64,000 bases of DNA, taken from NCBI GenBank assembly GCA_965215035.1, contig OZ244040.1:3844001-3908000 (forward strand). Reading direction: 5' to 3'. A program made the translations under genes and the position numbers. How positions within the stretch are numbered: position 1 is the stretch's first letter; every line of letters begins with the position of its first letter. This DNA comes from Azophilus sp965215035. Lineage in GTDB: Bacteria > Pseudomonadota > Gammaproteobacteria > Pseudomonadales > Azotimanducaceae. A model generated the notes under the pieces. That model saw nothing but the letters and a program-made list of their open reading frames with translations, did no database searches and was not told the origin of the DNA. This document shows positions 45,447 through 54,225 of this stretch, piece by piece.

Positions 45447-46508
45447 TCACCGATCCGGCCAAGGGTAGGGCCAGACCGCTATCCCATGTATCGCCTGCCT
45501 TGGGTCAGGGGACAGGTTGACGGCCTTTGTGGCTTGCCCCGCATCGAGATCGTAGATCGAAATCGTCGCCGGAGACGAGCCCGCGGCAATTTCGCGTTCG
45601 GAAATCACGCACAGGCCGCGCCCGAATGCCGGCTGCGCAGCGTGCGCGTTATCCGGGCTTGCATGGCAGGCGCCCTCAGCCCGGGAGCGCGAGGGGGCGC
45701 CGCTCACATGCAACGAACGGCGACTGCCCGATGGCGGCTCGGTTATTCCCTTGGCGTCAGCGGCGTGCCGTTCCGGGGCGAGCCCAGGGCTCACATCTGT
45801 GGCTTGGCGCGACGGGAAGCGAGGCAGGGGGAACGCCATGCGAGAGTCGGGGCGCTCAAGGCGCACGGCACCGGCATTGGTGTCGTTGAACAGGATGCCG
45901 TCCTGGTAGGGGCGCGCGTCGTGAGCGCCCTGCGGCAGGGTCGCCCGCACACCGGCACGCGTGCCTGAAAACCGCAACAGGGCACCCGTGCGCGTGCCGC
46001 TGACATACATGCCGCCCGGTTCGCAATGCACACTGTCGAGCCCCAGCTTGTTGATCAGCAGCGGACCTTCGTCGCCGTTGGGGTCGAAGCGCCGCGCCCC
46101 AAACACCCTGCCGTCGGTGACGACCCGCAGCGCCCAGTCGAACTTTTCCGCTTCCAGATTGAAACCGAGGATGGCGTCGTAGCCCGCCGACGTCACAAAG
46201 AGGTGGCGTTCGAAAACGCAGATGTCCCGGCAGTCTTCGAGATAGGCGTTGCGAAACGAGGCAACGGCATTGAAGGCTTGGTCGAATACCAGGAGCTCGT
46301 CGCTCGCCGCTATGTAGATTCGCTCCCCGTGACAGACTATTCCCCGCAAGCCACGTTCACCGCTACCGCCCTGCCGGCCGGTGTCTAATGCGTTCCAGTC
46401 CACGGGTTTCAGGATGCGGTTGCTCTCCAGATTGATCAGGTACACGCCGCCGTGGCTCTCGCCGGGGCTGTTTCCGCGCAGCACAGAGGTCGCTATCAGG
46501 TTCGCCAT
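45447..46508 (-). CDS. Propeller-like protein with an arginine/serine-rich insert
   Basis: The 353-residue protein resembles TIGR03032/DUF4915-like proteins: repeated beta-strand blocks such as GGVYLINLESNRILKPVDW, GIVCHGERIYIAASDELLVF, DICVFERHLFVTSAGYDAIL and a final HGIAVWPYPWPD. Such proteins are probably beta propellers of unknown function, often beside sulfotransferase or hydroxylase genes. About residues 230-290 are a stretch rich in Arg, Ser, Ala and Pro (from PSRQATDVSPGLAPERHAAD to about SPDNAHAAQPAF) that interrupts the pattern and looks like an in-frame DNA insertion. No signal peptide is seen. It follows the AspH-like gene by 24 bp, so they are one operon. Confidence 0.65.
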   Translation of the reverse strand: MANLIATSVLRGNSPGESHGGVYLINLESNRILKPVDWNALDTGRQGGSGERGLRGIVCHGERIYIAASDELLVFDQAFNAVASFRNAYLEDCRDICVFERHLFVTSAGYDAILGFNLEAEKFDWALRVVTDGRVFGARRFDPNGDEGPLLINKLGLDSVHCEPGGMYVSGTRTGALLRFSGTRAGVRATLPQGAHDARPYQDGILFNDTNAGAVRLERPDSRMAFPLPRFPSRQATDVSPGLAPERHAADAKGITEPPSGSRRSLHVSGAPSRSRAEGACHASPDNAHAAQPAFGRGLCVISEREIAAGSSPATISIYDLDAGQATKAVNLSPDPRQAIHGIAVWPYPWPDR

Positions 46509-46532
46509 GCGGCCGCCCCGGGGGCTCCGGCG

Positions 46533-47111
46533 CTAGGCATCCATGCCCGGTTGGGAGCCCGTTCGGGAACCCGGCACGTAATCGAAAATGAAGGTAATCC
46601 GGTCTTCATCGCCGCTGTTCAGCACACTGTGGCGTTTCTGGTTGTTGATCTCGTAGGCATTGCCGACCTGCAACCGGTGCGGGCGGCCCTCGATCATGAA
46701 GCGCACCTTGTTGTTGGTGGTGATGGGCACATGGATGCGGTGGCTGCGGCGGAACGAGACGTGATGATCGGTGTGCGGCGTAATGGCCTTGCCGGCCTTC
46801 AGCTTGGCCGCCATGGCGCGAATGATGGTGCCGCCCTTCGGGTAGAGCCGCCCGATGATGTCGTGCATCAGCGGCACGGCCAGGTGCGCCAGCCGCTCCC
46901 AGCCGGCGCCCTTCACGAGCTCGATATCCGGCCAGTTGTCGTGATCGCAGAAGATCAGGATGACGGATTCGGTGTTGTAATGGACATCCTCGTACTTCTT
47001 CTGACGAATCTCCTCCTCGCGCCACAGCGGCTCGTCCAGCGCCACGATGGCATTGGCCAGCGCCGCCGAATCGACGCGCCCGAGATCCCTGATCGGTGCC
47101 CCTATGTCCAT
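46533..47111 (-). CDS. Aspartyl/asparaginyl beta-hydroxylase-like dioxygenase
   Basis: This 192-residue protein belongs to the AspH (Asp_Arg_Hydrox) family of Fe(II)/2-oxoglutarate dioxygenases. The metal-binding triad is HTD (His113, Asp115) in TPHTDHHVSFRRSHRIHVPI and His161 in NQKRHSVLNSGDEDR, with Arg171 placed to bind 2-oxoglutarate. It should hydroxylate a side chain of a protein, peptide or lipid; the bacterial homologue LpxO acts on lipid A. The ATG at 47111 is chosen because the open frame further upstream runs into the 231-bp inverted-repeat element and has no homology. It is co-directional with the propeller-like gene and close to two sulfotransferases. Confidence 0.85.
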   Translation of the reverse strand: MDIGAPIRDLGRVDSAALANAIVALDEPLWREEEIRQKKYEDVHYNTESVILIFCDHDNWPDIELVKGAGWERLAHLAVPLMHDIIGRLYPKGGTIIRAMAAKLKAGKAITPHTDHHVSFRRSHRIHVPITTNNKVRFMIEGRPHRLQVGNAYEINNQKRHSVLNSGDEDRITFIFDYVPGSRTGSQPGMDA

Positions 47112-47173
47112 GGCCTCCGTTCCCGCTGCATCGCTAAGAGCCCGACCGATTCTACCCTCTCCCGCCCGCCTAG

Positions 47174-47404
47174 GAGCCTGTCGGACCTTGTAGCCAAGTG
47201 TTTGATCTATAAGGAATCTGGTTTTTCGCACCAAAAGTAAAATCGCATAGGGAATTGTGCAGATTGGTTGACGAGCCACGCCCTATAGTGGTTATCCGAC
47301 TTGCGGGACTCAGCATGTGGTGGTTCGTCAACTGTTCTACGTAAGCCCCATCGCATATATTTCAATAACTTGCGATATTCAAAGCATTCAAGCCCGACAG
47401 GCTG
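47174..47404. mobile_element. 231-bp inverted-repeat element flanked by CTAG
   Basis: The ends GAGCCTGTCGGACCTT and AAGCCCGACAGGCTGC are inverted repeats matching at most positions, and CTAG directly flanks both (47170-47173 and 47405-47408), as a 4-bp target duplication would. A nested inverted repeat (TTGACGAGCCAC and GTGGTTCGTCAA) lies inside. The interior has no gene and is A+T-richer than the host DNA. It is a likely MITE of an unidentified insertion sequence. Confidence 0.7.
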
Positions 47405-47482
47405 CTAGCGTGCCGGATGCCCGCACTGCACACCCACTCGGTGCCCGGTTTCAACTGTAATCGAGAGAGCGTTCTAGGCAGT

Positions 47483-47559
47483 GTATCAGTTTGCATCCCG
47501 GCCCTGCCGAATCACCCGTGTTCCCTGCCCTTGCTCGATCCACCGATGCAAACTGATAC
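47483..47559. repeat. 77-bp palindromic element, copy 2
   Basis: Perfect 15-bp inverted repeats, GTATCAGTTTGCATC (47483-47497) and its complement (47545-47559), in inverse orientation to copy 1. The arms differ from copy 1 at one compensating position (GAATC versus GCATC), so both remain perfect palindromes. It sits 77 bp before a flavoprotein start. Confidence 0.85.
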
Positions 47560-47636
47560 ACCACCGCGTTCCATGCCTGCTTGAGGCGTTCGTCAAAAGG
47601 CGGCAACATCGTCGGGCGACACTGGGGAGAATCGGC

Positions 47637-49523
47637 ATGTCCGGGCAGCTCAAAATCACCCGCCGCGATTTCATCAACGGCGTTGCGCTGGGCGTAGCGG
47701 CGGGCCTGTCGCTTTCCCCGCGGGAACTGTTGGCGATGGGCAGCACCGGGGAGGCGCCGTATCCGCCGGCGCTGACCGGCATGCGCGGCAGCCATCCCGG
47801 GGCGTTCGAGGTAGCCCACGCGTTGGCCCGGTACGGAGCGACCTGGCCCCGGCCCGCCGAGCCGACCGACCAACCCTATGATCTCGTGATCGTCGGCGGC
47901 GGCATCTCGGGGCTGGCGGCGGCCCTGTTCTATCGCCAGCGCGTCGGTGCCCAAGCGAAGATCTTGGTGCTCGACAATCACGATGATTTCGGTGGGCACG
48001 CCAGGCGCAACGAATTCAACGTTGACGGCAAGCTGCTGATCGGCTACGGCGGCAGCCAGTCCATCGATACGCCGGGACGCTACTCCAAGGTGGCCGGCAA
48101 GCTGCTGCAGGACATCGCCATCGACACAGAGCGATTCTACGACTACTTCGACCAGGCGTACTACAGCCGACGAAACCTCGGCCACGCGCTCTATTTCAGC
48201 CGGGAGGCCTACGGTGCCGACAGCGTGCATCCGAATGTGACCTGGTTCTTCGGCCGCACCGAGCCGCACGACGACCTGGCCGGCACGGTTAGCCGGTATC
48301 CCCTGTCCGATGTGTCCCGCACGGGTCTGTTGCGCCTGCTCACCGAGGACATCGACTACCTGGAGGGAATGGGCCGGAAGCAGAAAATCGAGGCGTTGCG
48401 GGCCTTGAGCTATACGGATTTTCTGGAGCGCAGGGCCGGTGTCACCCGGGAGGTTGCGACCCTTCTGCGGGATACCACCAGGGGCTTCTGGGGTGTGGGC
48501 TGGGACGCGCTTTCCGCACTGGAGGCCTATCGTCTCGGCATGCCGGGCACCGGCGGGCTTGGCATCGGCGAACTCAAGAACGAGCCGCCGCCCCGCGACG
48601 AACCGTATATCTTCCACTTTCCGGACGGCAACGCGGGCGTGGCGCGCGCACTGGTAAGGCAACTGATACCGGCCGCCGTGCCGGGCCAGTCCATGGAAGA
48701 CCTGGTACTCGCACGCGTCAACTACGCCTTGCTGGACAGGCCGGAAAACAACACGCGGGTGCGGCTGAACAGCACGGCCGTCCATGTCGGCCACGCCGAC
48801 CGGGGCCGGCATGTTGATGTCACCTACGTACAAAACGGCAAGGTGCATCGCGCCCGCGGCAGGCACGCCGTGCTCGCCTGCTACAACGAGATGATCCCGC
48901 ATCTCTGTTCCGAACTGCCCGAGGCGCAGCGGGAAGCAATCGCCTATGCGACCAAGGTGCCGCTGGTGTACATCAGTGTGGCGCTGCGCAATTGGCAGGC
49001 TTTCGAGAACCTCGGCTTCCAGAGCTTCCACATTCCCCAGGGCGAACTGATGCACTCCTTCGGCATGGACTTTCCGGTGAGCATGGGAGGCTATGCGTTC
49101 ACGCAGAAGTCGAGCGAGCCGACGGTCATTCACGGCAACTACGTGCCGACCGCTCCCGGGCGGGGCCTAAACGCGCGGGAACAGCACATACAGGGGCGCC
49201 GGCTGCTCTACGAACAGAGTTTCGAAGAACTTGAACGCAAGATCGTCCGGCAGATGAGCGGCGCGCTGGCGGGCGGCGGTTTCGACCCGGTGCGCGACAT
49301 CGCCGCCCTCACGGTAAACCGCTGGCCGCACGGCTACGCCTACGAATACAACGACTACGCCGACCGGCCCGAATACGATCGCCACAACGGCCCGCACATT
49401 GCCGGGCGGGCGCGCATTGGCCGGATTTCCATCGCCAATTCCGATGCGTCCGCCTACGCCTACGTGGATGGCGCCATCGATGCCGCACACCGGGCCGTCA
49501 ACGAACAACTTGCCATCCAATGA
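47637..49523 (+). CDS. Tat-exported FAD oxidoreductase, spermidine dehydrogenase-like, paralogue 1
   Basis: The 628-residue protein starts with a twin-arginine signal ITRRDFINGVALGVAAGLSL (Arg9-Arg10), so it is folded in the cytoplasm with its cofactor and exported by Tat. The FAD fold is at residues 82-95 (DLVIVGGGISGLAA), followed by LDNHDDFGGHARRNEF. Conserved family blocks include PPALTGMRGSHPGAFEVAHA, RLNSTAV and TVNRWPHGYAYEY. These match the family of Pseudomonas SpdH, which oxidises spermidine in the periplasm; the substrate here is unknown. ATG 47637 is preceded by GGGGAGA. Three paralogues lie at 56177, 59665 and 61613. Confidence 0.85.
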   Translation: MSGQLKITRRDFINGVALGVAAGLSLSPRELLAMGSTGEAPYPPALTGMRGSHPGAFEVAHALARYGATWPRPAEPTDQPYDLVIVGGGISGLAAALFYRQRVGAQAKILVLDNHDDFGGHARRNEFNVDGKLLIGYGGSQSIDTPGRYSKVAGKLLQDIAIDTERFYDYFDQAYYSRRNLGHALYFSREAYGADSVHPNVTWFFGRTEPHDDLAGTVSRYPLSDVSRTGLLRLLTEDIDYLEGMGRKQKIEALRALSYTDFLERRAGVTREVATLLRDTTRGFWGVGWDALSALEAYRLGMPGTGGLGIGELKNEPPPRDEPYIFHFPDGNAGVARALVRQLIPAAVPGQSMEDLVLARVNYALLDRPENNTRVRLNSTAVHVGHADRGRHVDVTYVQNGKVHRARGRHAVLACYNEMIPHLCSELPEAQREAIAYATKVPLVYISVALRNWQAFENLGFQSFHIPQGELMHSFGMDFPVSMGGYAFTQKSSEPTVIHGNYVPTAPGRGLNAREQHIQGRRLLYEQSFEELERKIVRQMSGALAGGGFDPVRDIAALTVNRWPHGYAYEYNDYADRPEYDRHNGPHIAGRARIGRISIANSDASAYAYVDGAIDAAHRAVNEQLAIQ

Positions 49524-49658
49524 TGGAAGCCACCGGCGTTGCCAAAAAGGGCGCTTTGCGCCGTCCGAGGGCAAGATGCCCACGACCCGGGCGTTGCGCG
49601 GCTCGTCGGGTGCTCGACCTCGCCTTGAATCGAGCCCCATGGAAGGGATGACGGCCGC

Positions 49659-51269
49659 ATGGATGGACTAGTGACCGCATCGACATCCGCCCCGGAACCC
49701 TGGATGCGGGACGCGTTGCGGGAGGGATTCCGCCATCTGGCGGCTAGGCGGTTCGATGCGGCATCGGCCTGCTGCAAGCGGTTGCTGCAGGCCAAGCCCG
49801 ATCTCGTGGAGGCCCATTTTCTCGTCGGCCTGATCGCCATCGAAATGCGGCACAACGGCACCGCGGTCAGCGCCTTTGGATCGGTCACCAAGCTCAAGCC
49901 GGATCACGGCGCCGCCTGGGCCAACCTGGCGCGGCTGTTCATGCTCGGCGGGCAGGCGGCCAGGGCGGATGCGGCCCTGGAAAAAGCCGTTCAGCACCAC
50001 GACAGCAATCCGGTGGTGCTCGATCTCATTGGCTCGGTGCACAGCCTGCTTGGCGATCAGGAAGAAGCAGCGCGATGGATTGCCAAAGCCGTGCGCCGGG
50101 CACCCAATCATGTGCCGTTTCTGGTGAACCAAGCGAACAACCACGTGTTTCTTGGCGCCACAGATGCAGCGGCGGCGGTGTTGGACAAGGCACTCGGCCT
50201 GCAGCCGGAAAATGCCAACGCCCACTGGTTGCTGGCCAATGTCCGCAAGGCGCAGGACCATGCGCACATCGACCGCCTGCGCGAGCTGGCGCGCAACGAT
50301 CAGCGCAATCCACGCGCGCTCGCGTTTCTCTACTACGGCCTCGGCAAGGAGCTTGAGGACCTAGAGGAGTGGGAACAGGCATTCGACGCCTTCAGCCGGG
50401 GCGCAAAGGCGCGCCGCAGCGCCATCGACTTCGATGAACGGGCGGAAATCGACATGTTCCGCGCTTTCGGAGAGACATTCACGGCTGAGTGGTTGGCCCA
50501 AGATGGCACCGGGCACGACGACGCCGCTCCGATTTTCGTGGTCGGCCAGCCAAGAACCGGCACCACGCTCGTCGAGAGGGTCATCACCAGCCACTCGCGG
50601 GTGCATTCGGCGGGTGAACTGAGGCAGTTCGGAACCTGTGTGCGGCGACTGTCCGACTACCGGGAACCAACCCGGCATTCGGCCAGGCTGGCGCGCCTCG
50701 CCGCCGGCGTCGATTGCGGAAAACTCGGCCGGGCCTACCTGCTCACCACGGAAAAGTTGCGCGGCAAGCTGCCGCGGTTCGTGGACAAGCTGCCGACCAA
50801 CTACCTCTACATCCCACTCATCCTGAAGGCGTTGCCCCGGGCCAAAATCGTCCACTTGACGCGCAACCCCATGGATGCCTGTTTCGCCAGCTTCAAGCAG
50901 CTCTTCGCCGATGCCTACCCGCACTCCTATGACCAAGCGGAGATGGCCCGCCATCACGCCCGCTACTTTCACCTAATGGCGCTGTGGCGGGAGCGGTTCG
51001 GAGACCGCTTCCACGACATCGCCTACGAGGATACGGCGCGCGACCTCGAGCCCAACGCCCGGGCGCTGACCGAGTTTCTGGGCTTGCCTTGGGAAGACGC
51101 CTGCCTCGAGTTCCACAAGCAGGAAACGGCGGTGACCACGGCCAGCGCCGTGCAGGTTCGCCAGCCCGTGCACCGGGGCTCCATCGGCCGGTGGCGCCGC
51201 TATGCAGCGCAACTCGCCGTCATGCGCCGGACGCTGGAGGAACAGGGAGTACCGCTCGGCAGCCACTGA
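49659..51269 (+). CDS. TPR-repeat sulfotransferase 2
   Basis: A 536-residue paralogue of the sulfotransferase at 43256, with fewer TPRs (about five to six, such as DLVEAHFLVGLIAIEMRHNG and HGAAWANLARLFMLGGQAAR). The C-terminal domain has the PAPS loop VVGQPRTGTTLVERVITSHS and the 3'-phosphate region LTRNPMDACFASFKQLFADA. The two enzymes share the SFKQLFA segment and the TASAVQVRQPVHRGSIGRWR tail motif. It follows the flavoprotein by 135 bp and precedes TonB receptor 2. Acceptor specificity is unknown. The N-terminal ~15 residues look non-conserved, so the exact start is tentative. Confidence 0.88.
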   Translation: MDGLVTASTSAPEPWMRDALREGFRHLAARRFDAASACCKRLLQAKPDLVEAHFLVGLIAIEMRHNGTAVSAFGSVTKLKPDHGAAWANLARLFMLGGQAARADAALEKAVQHHDSNPVVLDLIGSVHSLLGDQEEAARWIAKAVRRAPNHVPFLVNQANNHVFLGATDAAAAVLDKALGLQPENANAHWLLANVRKAQDHAHIDRLRELARNDQRNPRALAFLYYGLGKELEDLEEWEQAFDAFSRGAKARRSAIDFDERAEIDMFRAFGETFTAEWLAQDGTGHDDAAPIFVVGQPRTGTTLVERVITSHSRVHSAGELRQFGTCVRRLSDYREPTRHSARLARLAAGVDCGKLGRAYLLTTEKLRGKLPRFVDKLPTNYLYIPLILKALPRAKIVHLTRNPMDACFASFKQLFADAYPHSYDQAEMARHHARYFHLMALWRERFGDRFHDIAYEDTARDLEPNARALTEFLGLPWEDACLEFHKQETAVTTASAVQVRQPVHRGSIGRWRRYAAQLAVMRRTLEEQGVPLGSH

Positions 51270-51489
51270 TGGGCACCGTGCCGTTCCCGCGGCAATCCGG
51301 CCGCGGCGGGCAATGGCCACAGTTGCTTGCAATTTCGTTCCTGCCCCGGGGCCAGCAGGCGACTTTGGGATCACCCCGACTGAGCCGACACATCGATTTG
51401 CAACAAACGCGGTCCGGGCGTAATCTCGGGAAGGCTGGGACGTTACTTTCATGGCGTCCACCGACGCCGATGGCTTTGGAGAGGATGAG

Positions 51490-53967
51490 ATGGGACGGAA
51501 GCACTCGCGCGTAGCGCGGCAGGCGAACCACGAGCGTTCAACGGAGAGAAGGGGCGGGCTGGCCGCCTTCAGGCCCAAGCGGAAGCTGCTGGCCCAAGCG
51601 GTTTCCGCCGCCGTGGCGGCGGGCGGCGCTTCGGATGCGCTGATCGCCCAAGAACTTGAGGAGATCATCGTCACCGCCACCAAGCGCGCCGAATCCGTCA
51701 TGGACGTGCCGGTGGCCATTCAGGCGCTGTCCGGCGACTTCATCCGCGACATCAATTTGAACGATGTCAAGGATCTCACGCAGTTCACTCCGGGCGTGAC
51801 CGGCAACTCCAAGGACAGCTTCATCGACTCGGTGCGGGTGCGCGGCATCGTCACCAACGACTTCGGCAACGGCGGCGACCCATCCATCGGCATGTACAAG
51901 AACGGGCTCTACCAGGGCCGTACCGGCTCCGGCGTGTTCAGCCTGTTCGATATCGAACGCGCGGAGATTCTGCGCGGTCCCCAGGGCTTCCTGTTCGGCC
52001 GCAATTCCATCTCGGGGGCGATGAACGTCCACACCACCCGGCCGCGCAACGGCGAGACCGACGGCTATGCGGAGCTCAACGTCGGCGAACGTGACGTCGT
52101 GGAGTTCGAAGGCGGCTTCAACCTCACGCTGAGCGACACCATAGCGGTACGCATTGCCGGCCAGCACTCTCAGGAAGACGGCTATATCACCAATGTCGAG
52201 AACGGCAACAAGCTCATCGACCAGGACAAGACCGCGTTCCGGGTAACCGGCGTTTACGACAACAACGACAATGTCGAAGTCGTGGTGATGGCCGAGCATG
52301 AAGACCGGGATCAGTCGGGGACGGTGTACCGGGCCAGCGGCGAGGGAGGATCCTACGCCCTGCTCGAGGATCTCTATGGCGACCTCGGGCTGCCGGACGG
52401 GTTGCGCGAGGTGAGCATCGACGAGCCGCCCAACGGCGTATTCGACGTTGGCGAGTTCTGGAGCTTCTCCGCCGAGATCAACATCGATCTGCCCATCGGC
52501 ACCCTCACCTCGCTCACCGGCTTCAAGGACCACGAATACGGTTACACGGAAGACTACGACGCCACCATCCTGCGCATATTCGATTATGAACAGGACCAGG
52601 AGGGCACCTACTTCGAGCAGGAATTGCGGCTGACCTCGCATACCGAGGGGCCGCTCGACTGGTACGCCGGCGTGTCGTTCTACGACGAGGACATCGACAG
52701 CCGGTTCATGGGGCGCCAAGACGAGGAGATCTACTGCAACGTCTATTGGGGCGACACCTGCCAGGGCCTGTTCGACTACTACAACTACATAGGCTACGCC
52801 GATTTCCTGAGCTACTACTTCGGCACCAACACCTGGACGCCGAGCCCGACCGGTTACATGGAGGACTGGAACGAGACCATCGGCCACTTCCGGGGCTGGG
52901 CCGCCTATGTGGACCTGAACTACCAGTTCACCGATACCATCGATGCCAGCCTGGGCGTGCGCTACAACTCCGATGAGAAGGATTTCTCCCAAGAGGCGTT
53001 GAGCGCACGCAATCCGAGCCCGGTGCTCGGGCCCAGGGTGCAGACCGGGTTCACGACACCGAACGGTCCGGTGCGGGACAAGGTCAAGTGGGAGGACGTG
53101 ACTTGGCGCTTCGTGGCCAATTTCAGGCCCAACGACGATATCCTGCTGTTTGCCGGCGTGACCACCGGCTACAAGCAGGGCGGCTTCAACAGTTTTACGC
53201 TGAACCCCAATGTGGCGCCGTTCGGCAATACCGCGGCAACGCCGGACACCCATGTTCCCGCGCACTTCAACGGCGAAACCTCCATCTCCTACGAGATCGG
53301 CTACAAGGGCACAATCATGGATGGGCGCACTCAGGTGACGCTGAACGCGTTCTTCTATGAATTCGAAGACATGCAGGCGACCTGTGGCCTTACCCTGCCC
53401 GTCGTAGTGTGCAATGTGGGTGAGCTCGAGGGCATCGGGGCCGAGGGCACGCTGCAATCGGTGCTGAGCGAGAACTGGCAGTTCATGGCCGGCTTTTCGT
53501 TCTTCGACAGCGAGGCCAGGGGCATACAGGAATTCTGCGGCAACGGCGAGCGAGTGTTCGGCACCAACGATGCCTGCGAGGGCCAGTCGATACCCGGTGC
53601 CCCCAAGTGGACGTTCTTCGCATCGCTGGACGCGGACTATCCGGTCGGCAACGGCACCCTGTATGGCAATCTGGCGTGGAGCTGGGAAGGCGAACGACGG
53701 GCCGGCTGGCTGCCCCTGACGCCGGAATCCACGACCTTTCCCGAGGCCTTCCGCATGGCGGACGGCCACTCCATCGCCCAGGCCACGGTCGGCTACCGGG
53801 CGCCGGGCAACTGGTCGGCCGCGGTGTACGTAGAGAACCTGTTCGACGACAAGTACTTCGACGGCGCCATCACCGGCGGCGACCCCGCCAACCCCTACGT
53901 TTCGGTGGATTGGGGCCCGGGACGCCCACGAACGGTCGGCGCCCGCTTTAGCTATACGTTTGACTAG
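51490..53967 (+). CDS. TonB-dependent outer membrane receptor 2
   Basis: An 825-residue TonB-dependent receptor. ATG 51490 is preferred because GGAGAGGAT lies upstream. The N-terminus is long and basic before the hydrophobic export segment (LLAQAVSAAVAAGGASDALIA). The TonB box is LEEIIVTATKRAESVMDVPV, the plug contains AEILRGPQGFLFGRNSISGA, and the barrel ends RFSYTFD. It is of the same broad group as receptor 1 but clearly different in the barrel. A hairpin (53971-53990) follows the stop. With its sulfotransferase and flavoprotein neighbours it may import the compound processed by this cluster; this is inference. Confidence 0.92.
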   Translation: MGRKHSRVARQANHERSTERRGGLAAFRPKRKLLAQAVSAAVAAGGASDALIAQELEEIIVTATKRAESVMDVPVAIQALSGDFIRDINLNDVKDLTQFTPGVTGNSKDSFIDSVRVRGIVTNDFGNGGDPSIGMYKNGLYQGRTGSGVFSLFDIERAEILRGPQGFLFGRNSISGAMNVHTTRPRNGETDGYAELNVGERDVVEFEGGFNLTLSDTIAVRIAGQHSQEDGYITNVENGNKLIDQDKTAFRVTGVYDNNDNVEVVVMAEHEDRDQSGTVYRASGEGGSYALLEDLYGDLGLPDGLREVSIDEPPNGVFDVGEFWSFSAEINIDLPIGTLTSLTGFKDHEYGYTEDYDATILRIFDYEQDQEGTYFEQELRLTSHTEGPLDWYAGVSFYDEDIDSRFMGRQDEEIYCNVYWGDTCQGLFDYYNYIGYADFLSYYFGTNTWTPSPTGYMEDWNETIGHFRGWAAYVDLNYQFTDTIDASLGVRYNSDEKDFSQEALSARNPSPVLGPRVQTGFTTPNGPVRDKVKWEDVTWRFVANFRPNDDILLFAGVTTGYKQGGFNSFTLNPNVAPFGNTAATPDTHVPAHFNGETSISYEIGYKGTIMDGRTQVTLNAFFYEFEDMQATCGLTLPVVVCNVGELEGIGAEGTLQSVLSENWQFMAGFSFFDSEARGIQEFCGNGERVFGTNDACEGQSIPGAPKWTFFASLDADYPVGNGTLYGNLAWSWEGERRAGWLPLTPESTTFPEAFRMADGHSIAQATVGYRAPGNWSAAVYVENLFDDKYFDGAITGGDPANPYVSVDWGPGRPRTVGARFSYTFD

Positions 53968-53970
53968 TGC

Positions 53971-53990
53971 CCTGTCACCGGAGTGACAGG
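53971..53990. terminator. Perfect 8-bp hairpin after TonB receptor 2
   Basis: CCTGTCAC and GTGACAGG enclose a 4-base loop (CGGA) starting 4 bp after the receptor stop codon. There is no following T run, so it may stabilise the mRNA 3' end rather than terminate on its own. Confidence 0.45.
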
Positions 53991-54066
53991 ACACTGTCGA
54001 AACGGGTTCCGGGCGGCTGATGTGCAGGAACGGTGCTTCGCACCCTCACTCCGGGCTTCGTTTTGA

Positions 54067-54134
54067 GCGATTCCCCGGAGCCTGGGCGTCCCGCCCTCGA
54101 ACTGGCTGCCCGAATCCACGTTGAACTTAGTGGG
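54067..54134. repeat. ~70-bp dispersed repeat, copy 2
   Basis: Second copy of the sequence at 43045-43113, with the same orientation relative to a TonB receptor. The remainder of 53991-54225 shows no gene. Confidence 0.6.
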
Positions 54135-54225
54135 TTGATAAGTGTTTCATGGAGCGTCCCCGCTCGACGCAACGCCGGACTCTGGCCACGGGCTGTTAGC
54201 CGGCGCCTGTTGAGGTAGCCAATCC

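Noticed and set aside
47451..49133. 560-codon open frame opposite flavoprotein paralogue 1
   Set aside because: Antisense shadow; the sense frame carries the Tat and FAD motifs.
51538..53994. Very long open frame (818 codons) opposite TonB receptor 2
   Set aside because: It mirrors the receptor codon by codon, is rich in His, Val and Arg as expected of antisense G+C-rich frames, and has no family motif.
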